DNA of 10,363 nt, taken from Bacilli bacterium (GTDB lineage Bacteria > Bacillota_I > Bacilli_A > RFN20 > CAG-288). Under the pieces are notes generated by a model. It was not told the origin of the DNA. It saw nothing but the letters and a program-made list of their open reading frames with translations, and made no database searches. Positions 6,209 through 10,363 of the stretch are shown piece after piece. The stretch spans positions 1-10,363 of the forward strand of contig CAAFJQ010000023.1 of assembly GCA_900763245.1 (NCBI GenBank), given 5' to 3'. Position 1 is the first letter of the stretch. Each line of letters starts with the position of its first letter. The position numbers were made by a program, and so were the translations under genes.

Positions 6209-7358
6209 GGTTTTCGTCCTTTCTGTTTATTAAGGAAACATAGGTCACCGTTTTCATGAGAGACAAAGCAGAAAGAACCTCTCCTTTCTCGTTTGTCGCT
6301 TTCTTGAAGAAACTGTCTTTCTCTGCATTCAAAGCAAGATCCTTATATAAAATCATGTCTTTCAAAGCAGAGGAAGAATAAATGGAACGAGAAAGAATCT
6401 TCTTGTTGAAGCCGACAAAACTATCATCATAAGAGATAGGATCATGAAGAACAACTGCTTCATTTTCTTTTAACGGAAGCTTATCTTCCAAAAGCGAGAA
6501 TTTTCCTTTTTCAGTCTCGACATAAAGGTAAGCAAGAGAAGGAGAAAGAATAGAAGAAGAGAGAAGGACATCCGATCCGAAGCCTTTTCTGATCTCTTTC
6601 TTCATATCTTCTTCCAAGACAAAGAGAGCCTGTAAGTCTGTCAGGCAATCTTTTTCACTCTTGATTTCCTTTCCCAACTGAAGAAGATAAAGTCTTCCTT
6701 CTTTTTCTCCTTTTCCTTCAAATTCTCTCTTTTCAAGAGAAAGAGAGGAAAAAGGCAAGGAAGAAAGATCTTTTTCAAAATCTTTTTCCTGATAGAAAGG
6801 ATCCTTCTTTTCTTCTTCTCCCAAATAGAAATAATCGCCGGTGTCACTATTTAAGAAAGCATCAAGAAGAGAAAGGACTTCTTCAATTTTGACATCCTTC
6901 ACCTTCTTCTCATCGAAGACAGGAGAAGAATAATCGGCATGAATGTTTCCTAAAAGAGAAGAAAGAGCAGAAGAAGCAAAATTCTTTTTGCTGACAAGTC
7001 TTTCCTTTGCAACGGCAAAGCTCTTCTCATCAGTGAGAAGATTGTCCTTGTCAAAATGGGCAATCATTTCAAGTCCGGCTTTATACGGATTCTTGAAGAT
7101 ATAGGACAATCCCTTGGCCTTTGTCTGAAACAAAGAGGTCTCAAGCACATACCCAGAACGATAAGAATAAAGCTTGTAGGAAAGCTCTCCTCCGGCAAGT
7201 CTTGCATAGCCTTTCTTCTGGGACAGGAAAGAAAGATTGAGAAGCTCAGCAAGAACAAGAGCGGCCTCGATATTTGTTTTTTCACCAGCAAGATAAGATC
7301 TTCGGATCAGGATTCTCTGTCCGAAGTTTTCACTGAATAGCATCATTGAAGATTTCAT
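6201..7358 (-). CDS. YmfF-like M16 family protein (inactive-type partner)
   Basis: Position directly after ftsK and before the YmfH-like gene identifies it as the YmfF equivalent (YfmF in database names), associated in Bacillus with EF-P modification. At 385 residues it is shorter than the usual ~425. There is no HXXEH motif, as expected for this partner. Residues 30-75, with a Leu-rich helix followed by KKGYARLAGGELSYKLYSY, fit the family's region around YP-x-L-x-x-x-L-x-x-LYGA, but poorly. Sequence similarity is weak, so the call leans on gene order. It is rich in Ser, Lys, Glu and Leu, for example around 195-225. The ATG overlaps the ftsK stop as ATGA, with AGGAGG four to six bases upstream, indicating translational coupling. 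No signal peptide or membrane segment is evident. Confidence 0.72.
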   Translation of the reverse strand: MKSSMMLFSENFGQRILIRRSYLAGEKTNIEAALVLAELLNLSFLSQKKGYARLAGGELSYKLYSYRSGYVLETSLFQTKAKGLSYIFKNPYKAGLEMIAHFDKDNLLTDEKSFAVAKERLVSKKNFASSALSSLLGNIHADYSSPVFDEKKVKDVKIEEVLSLLDAFLNSDTGDYFYLGEEEKKDPFYQEKDFEKDLSSLPFSSLSLEKREFEGKGEKEGRLYLLQLGKEIKSEKDCLTDLQALFVLEEDMKKEIRKGFGSDVLLSSSILSPSLAYLYVETEKGKFSLLEDKLPLKENEAVVLHDPISYDDSFVGFNKKILSRSIYSSSALKDMILYKDLALNAEKDSFFKKATNEKGEVLSALSLMKTVTYVSLINRKDENHD

Positions 7359-10354
7359 AACCCCTCCTTTTGGCGAGCGGAAATAGCCGCTGGGCCAAAA
7401 ACGTAATTGCCATCATAGCTGAACATAAGAACCTGTTCGGAAACCATGGTAGCCAAGAAATTGTCGGCTTTGGAACTGGACACCTGGAAGTTTCGCATAA
7501 TGCTTTCCTTCGACATGATTCCAGTGTGAATGACGAAGTCTTTGACATCATCATAGAGTTTTTTCTGCGGATCGACATCATCCGATTCAATCTCCTCATC
7601 GTCATCATCTTCCAGTTCAAGGAAGGCCTGATTGTAGACAGGATCTCCTGCCTTTTCTTTGACATAAGCGAGAACAGAATCGATTTCATCATCGGAAAGA
7701 AACGGCGACTGAGCACGGACAAGAGACTTCTTTCCAGGATCTTTGAAGAGCAAGTCTCCTCTTCCTAACAGCGTCTCTGCACCATTTTCATCAAGAATGA
7801 CACGGCTATCGACCTGAGCGGAGCAGGATAGACCGATACGGCAAGGAACATTGGCTTTGATCATCATCGGAACCGTGTCTTTGCTCGGTCTCTGCGTTGC
7901 GATGATCATATGGATACCGGCAGCTCTTGCCTTCTGGCCGATCTTCTGGACATTGTTGACGACATCCTTGCCACCTGTCATCATCAAATCGGCAAACTCA
8001 TCGATGACGCAGACAAGATAAGGCATCTCTTCCATGACAGCTTCCCTTCCTTGTCTGGCTTTGTTGTAGCTTTCGATATTGGCAGCCTTGTAATTGCTGA
8101 AGACAGTGAATCTTCTGTTCATCTCATCGACCAAGAGTTTCAAAGCGAGGACCGCTTTCTCAGGCTGGGAGATGACAGGACAGAAGAGATGAGAGCATTC
8201 CTGATAACGGATGAATTCGACCTGTTTCGGATCGATGAGAATCAGCTTCATCTGAGAAGGATAGTTTCTCATGATAAGCGTCATGATCATCGAATGGACA
8301 AGAACAGACTTACCGCTTCCTGTCGTACCGGCGATCAGAAGATGCGGCATCTTGTTAAGCGGAGAAGTGACGATATCTCCGGAGATATCTTTTCCGATAG
8401 GGAGAAGAAGATTATCGTGCGTATTTGTCTCAACTGATTCAAAAACATCCTTGAAGGAGACAGCCATCGGCTTTGCGTTACCGACTTCAATGCCAGAAGT
8501 GCTCTTTCCTTCGACGACCGTTTCGACACGGACAGATTTGTCGCCGTTGAGAGCCTTCTGAAGCTCATCAACCAACGAGGCGATGCGATCGCTTCTTTCA
8601 CCAGGCTCAGTCTCAATGTTGAAACGGGTGACAGAAGCACCGACTGTGAAGGAGACAGCCTTTGCTTTGACCTGATAGTTTTTGAAGACTTCATTGATGA
8701 CCTGAACCTTCTTGATTGCACTTTCCGTATTGATCTGCATCTTCTGTGAATCATCATGTTCTTGAAGAAGAGCATCGGTCGGAAGCGGATAATGATAGAC
8801 TTTCGGCGTATCGGAGACAAAGCGCATGAGGTTGGCTTTTCTTTCGTTTCTTAAGCGCTGTTTTTCTTCAATTTTCTGAATGGCGCGTTTTTGTTTATCC
8901 AAGAAGTAACGCTTTTCGATCTCTCTTGTGGCTTCTTCGTCCGTCTGAAGAATAGCGGGTTCATCTGCTTTTTTCACCGGTTTATCGACAACAGCCTCTT
9001 CTTCCTCTTCTTCTACAGGGAAAGTAACCTGAACAGTCTCTTCTTTCTTTGCGCGAGGCTGAACATTCTTTGCAACAGCTTCCAAAGGATTGTAGGAAGA
9101 ATAAGGAGTCGAATAAGCCGTCTTGACCGGTTCTTCTTTCTTCACTTCCTGATAAGAAGGAGCTGGAGCAACAGGGGAAGGAGCAGGATTTTGATAGACC
9201 GGCTTCTTTTCTGCTTCTTCGCTCTTCATCTCGACATCGGGAACGATAGGATCGATCACATCAAAAGTGGAGCGGTCTTTCCCTTTCGCTCCTTTTCTGA
9301 AATTCTCAGCTTCCTCATCAAGATCAAAAGCGTTGAAATCAGGGGTGGAAAGAACGCTCTTTTCCCTCATGATAGGAGTATCGTTTCTAAATGGACTTTC
9401 TTTTTCACGATTGACAGGCTTCTCTTCTCTTCTGACTTCCTGCTGAACAACAGATCTTTCAATCGGCTTTTCGACTGGTTTCTCAACAGGTTTTTCAACT
9501 GTTTCTGCAGGTTCTTCATTCATCGTCTCTTTCACATCATTTTTCAAAAAAGACTGTGTCAATGTCGCTTCCAAAACGCTTGTTGACTTGAAAGAGGTAG
9601 TTTTCTGCCAGTCACTGGACAACGGTTTCTTCAGTTCCGGATCGATATGAGAATAATCGTCTTCTCTTTCTTTCTTTTTCTCCTCGATGGCAGGTTCGCC
9701 GCGATCAAGAACTTTCTTCTCTTTTCCTTTTTCAGGATGGAAAGGAGAATTGTAGGCAACTTTCTCGGCTTTCTTCTTATGGATGCTCTTTGCAATAGTG
9801 GAAATAGGTGAGAACAGAGCGAAGAAGATACCTAAAAGAAGAATTGCAATGAAGAAGACCATATTTCCAGTCAATCCCCAGACAGAAGAGAACAATGTCA
9901 ATAAAGCAAGGCCTAAATAACCGCCTCCCAAGGTCGAGATTGCCTCATAAGAATCGACAGAAAACGGATATAAAGCAAAGCTTTTCATCTTCTTGGCATA
10001 AAACTCCGTGAAGTTAGAGAAGCTCATGGATGCATTTTCCTTAGTAAAAGAAATCGATCCTAAAGAAAGGACGGAAAGAAGAATCAAAAAGACACCAAGA
10101 TAAAGAAAAGAATGATTCCTGACAGGCAGGAATTTTTTTCTGATGACAAGGACAACGCCTAAAAGAAGGAAAGCAGCAGCGAATGCTGGGAAGAAGGTAC
10201 CGAAGAGATAGGCGAAACAATACGCGAAGAATTCACCCACAGCCGTCTTACCGGTCAGTGCGATGATTGACAAAGAAATCAGAAGAATGCCAAAACATAA
10301 TTTGAAGTGCTCCGATAAAGTCAACGAGCTTCTCTTTTCTTTGTTTTTGCCCAT
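7355..10354 (-). CDS. FtsK/SpoIIIE family DNA translocase
   Basis: Septum-located ATPase that pumps chromosomal DNA during division and helps dimer resolution. The 999 residues contain four membrane segments (about 20-37, 43-72, 82-101, 145-183), then a long charged, Pro-rich linker (about 190-470) with the tandem VEKP repeat at 286-298, and a coiled-coil-like basic stretch (475-510). The motor follows, with an alpha domain (540-640) and a RecA-like ATPase: Walker A GTTGSGKS (676-683), Walker B VCVIDEFADL with Asp785 and Glu786, and IIATQRPS (817-824). After an acidic run (915-928) comes the winged-helix gamma domain (about 932-990), which in this family reads DNA orientation sequences. The protein is longer than Bacillus SpoIIIE (about 790 residues), mostly through the linker. 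The ATG is nine bases from the window edge, so its promoter and upstream neighbour are not visible. Whether it works in vegetative division or sporulation cannot be told. Confidence 0.97.
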   Translation of the reverse strand: MGKNKEKRSSLTLSEHFKLCFGILLISLSIIALTGKTAVGEFFAYCFAYLFGTFFPAFAAAFLLLGVVLVIRKKFLPVRNHSFLYLGVFLILLSVLSLGSISFTKENASMSFSNFTEFYAKKMKSFALYPFSVDSYEAISTLGGGYLGLALLTLFSSVWGLTGNMVFFIAILLLGIFFALFSPISTIAKSIHKKKAEKVAYNSPFHPEKGKEKKVLDRGEPAIEEKKKEREDDYSHIDPELKKPLSSDWQKTTSFKSTSVLEATLTQSFLKNDVKETMNEEPAETVEKPVEKPVEKPIERSVVQQEVRREEKPVNREKESPFRNDTPIMREKSVLSTPDFNAFDLDEEAENFRKGAKGKDRSTFDVIDPIVPDVEMKSEEAEKKPVYQNPAPSPVAPAPSYQEVKKEEPVKTAYSTPYSSYNPLEAVAKNVQPRAKKEETVQVTFPVEEEEEEAVVDKPVKKADEPAILQTDEEATREIEKRYFLDKQKRAIQKIEEKQRLRNERKANLMRFVSDTPKVYHYPLPTDALLQEHDDSQKMQINTESAIKKVQVINEVFKNYQVKAKAVSFTVGASVTRFNIETEPGERSDRIASLVDELQKALNGDKSVRVETVVEGKSTSGIEVGNAKPMAVSFKDVFESVETNTHDNLLLPIGKDISGDIVTSPLNKMPHLLIAGTTGSGKSVLVHSMIMTLIMRNYPSQMKLILIDPKQVEFIRYQECSHLFCPVISQPEKAVLALKLLVDEMNRRFTVFSNYKAANIESYNKARQGREAVMEEMPYLVCVIDEFADLMMTGGKDVVNNVQKIGQKARAAGIHMIIATQRPSKDTVPMMIKANVPCRIGLSCSAQVDSRVILDENGAETLLGRGDLLFKDPGKKSLVRAQSPFLSDDEIDSVLAYVKEKAGDPVYNQAFLELEDDDDEEIESDDVDPQKKLYDDVKDFVIHTGIMSKESIMRNFQVSSSKADNFLATMVSEQVLMFSYDGNYVFGPAAISARQKEGL

Positions 10355-10363
10355 AAAAGCCCC

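Noticed and set aside
8891..9586. Open 231-codon plus-strand frame, rich in Phe, Arg and Leu
   Set aside because: It is the antisense reading of the charged FtsK linker; the biased composition explains the lack of stops.
1..10363. CRISPR array, tRNA, rRNA, toxin-antitoxin or defence system
   Set aside because: No spaced repeats, cloverleaf sequences or matching proteins were seen on either strand.

Overview
The window is a stretch of bacterial chromosome with every gene on the minus strand. Moderate-to-low G+C, strong AGGAGG-type ribosome binding sites, a membrane FtsK/SpoIIIE DNA translocase followed directly by two M16-like genes (the order seen after spoIIIE in Bacillus: ymfF, ymfH), and an IS231-type insertion sequence all point to the Firmicutes. 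A gut-associated Bacilli/Erysipelotrichia-type lineage is my best guess, but the lineage is inference. TGA is used as a stop codon, so this is not a Mycoplasma-type code.

Right to left (5'->3' on the minus strand), positions 10354 to 1992 form one tightly packed block: ftsK, ymfF-like, ymfH-like, a cytoplasmic type I pullulanase (pulA) and a PlsC-type acyltransferase. Junctions are a 4-base ATGA overlap, an 8-base overlap, a 9-base gap and another ATGA overlap, so it is almost certainly co-transcribed and translationally coupled. The promoter lies beyond the right edge. The genes cover chromosome segregation at division, a factor pair linked in Bacillus to EF-P modification, alpha-1,6-glucan debranching, and phosphatidic acid synthesis. 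They look like a housekeeping operon, not one pathway.

Positions 156-1970 are a complete 1815-bp insertion sequence of the IS4 family, IS231 group. It has perfect 18-bp terminal inverted repeats, a 10-bp target duplication (GGAATAATGC) on both sides and an intact DDE transposase. It landed 11 bases after the acyltransferase stop codon. It carries its own outward-shielding terminator, a TATAAT promoter and a strong ribosome binding site. Unusually, that ribosome binding site serves a separate 66-codon ORF resembling the N-terminus of a different transposase family. This ORF overlaps the transposase start in the +1 frame, and a perfect 13-bp hairpin begins exactly at its stop codon.

Positions 1-145 are host DNA on the far side of the insertion. 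They contain a long imperfect palindrome followed on the minus strand by a T-run, which may be the original terminator of the ftsK-plsC operon, now separated from it by the insertion. I see no defence system, CRISPR array, tRNA or rRNA. The most unusual points are the two-ORF layout of the insertion sequence and the loss of the zinc-binding motif in both M16-like proteins.
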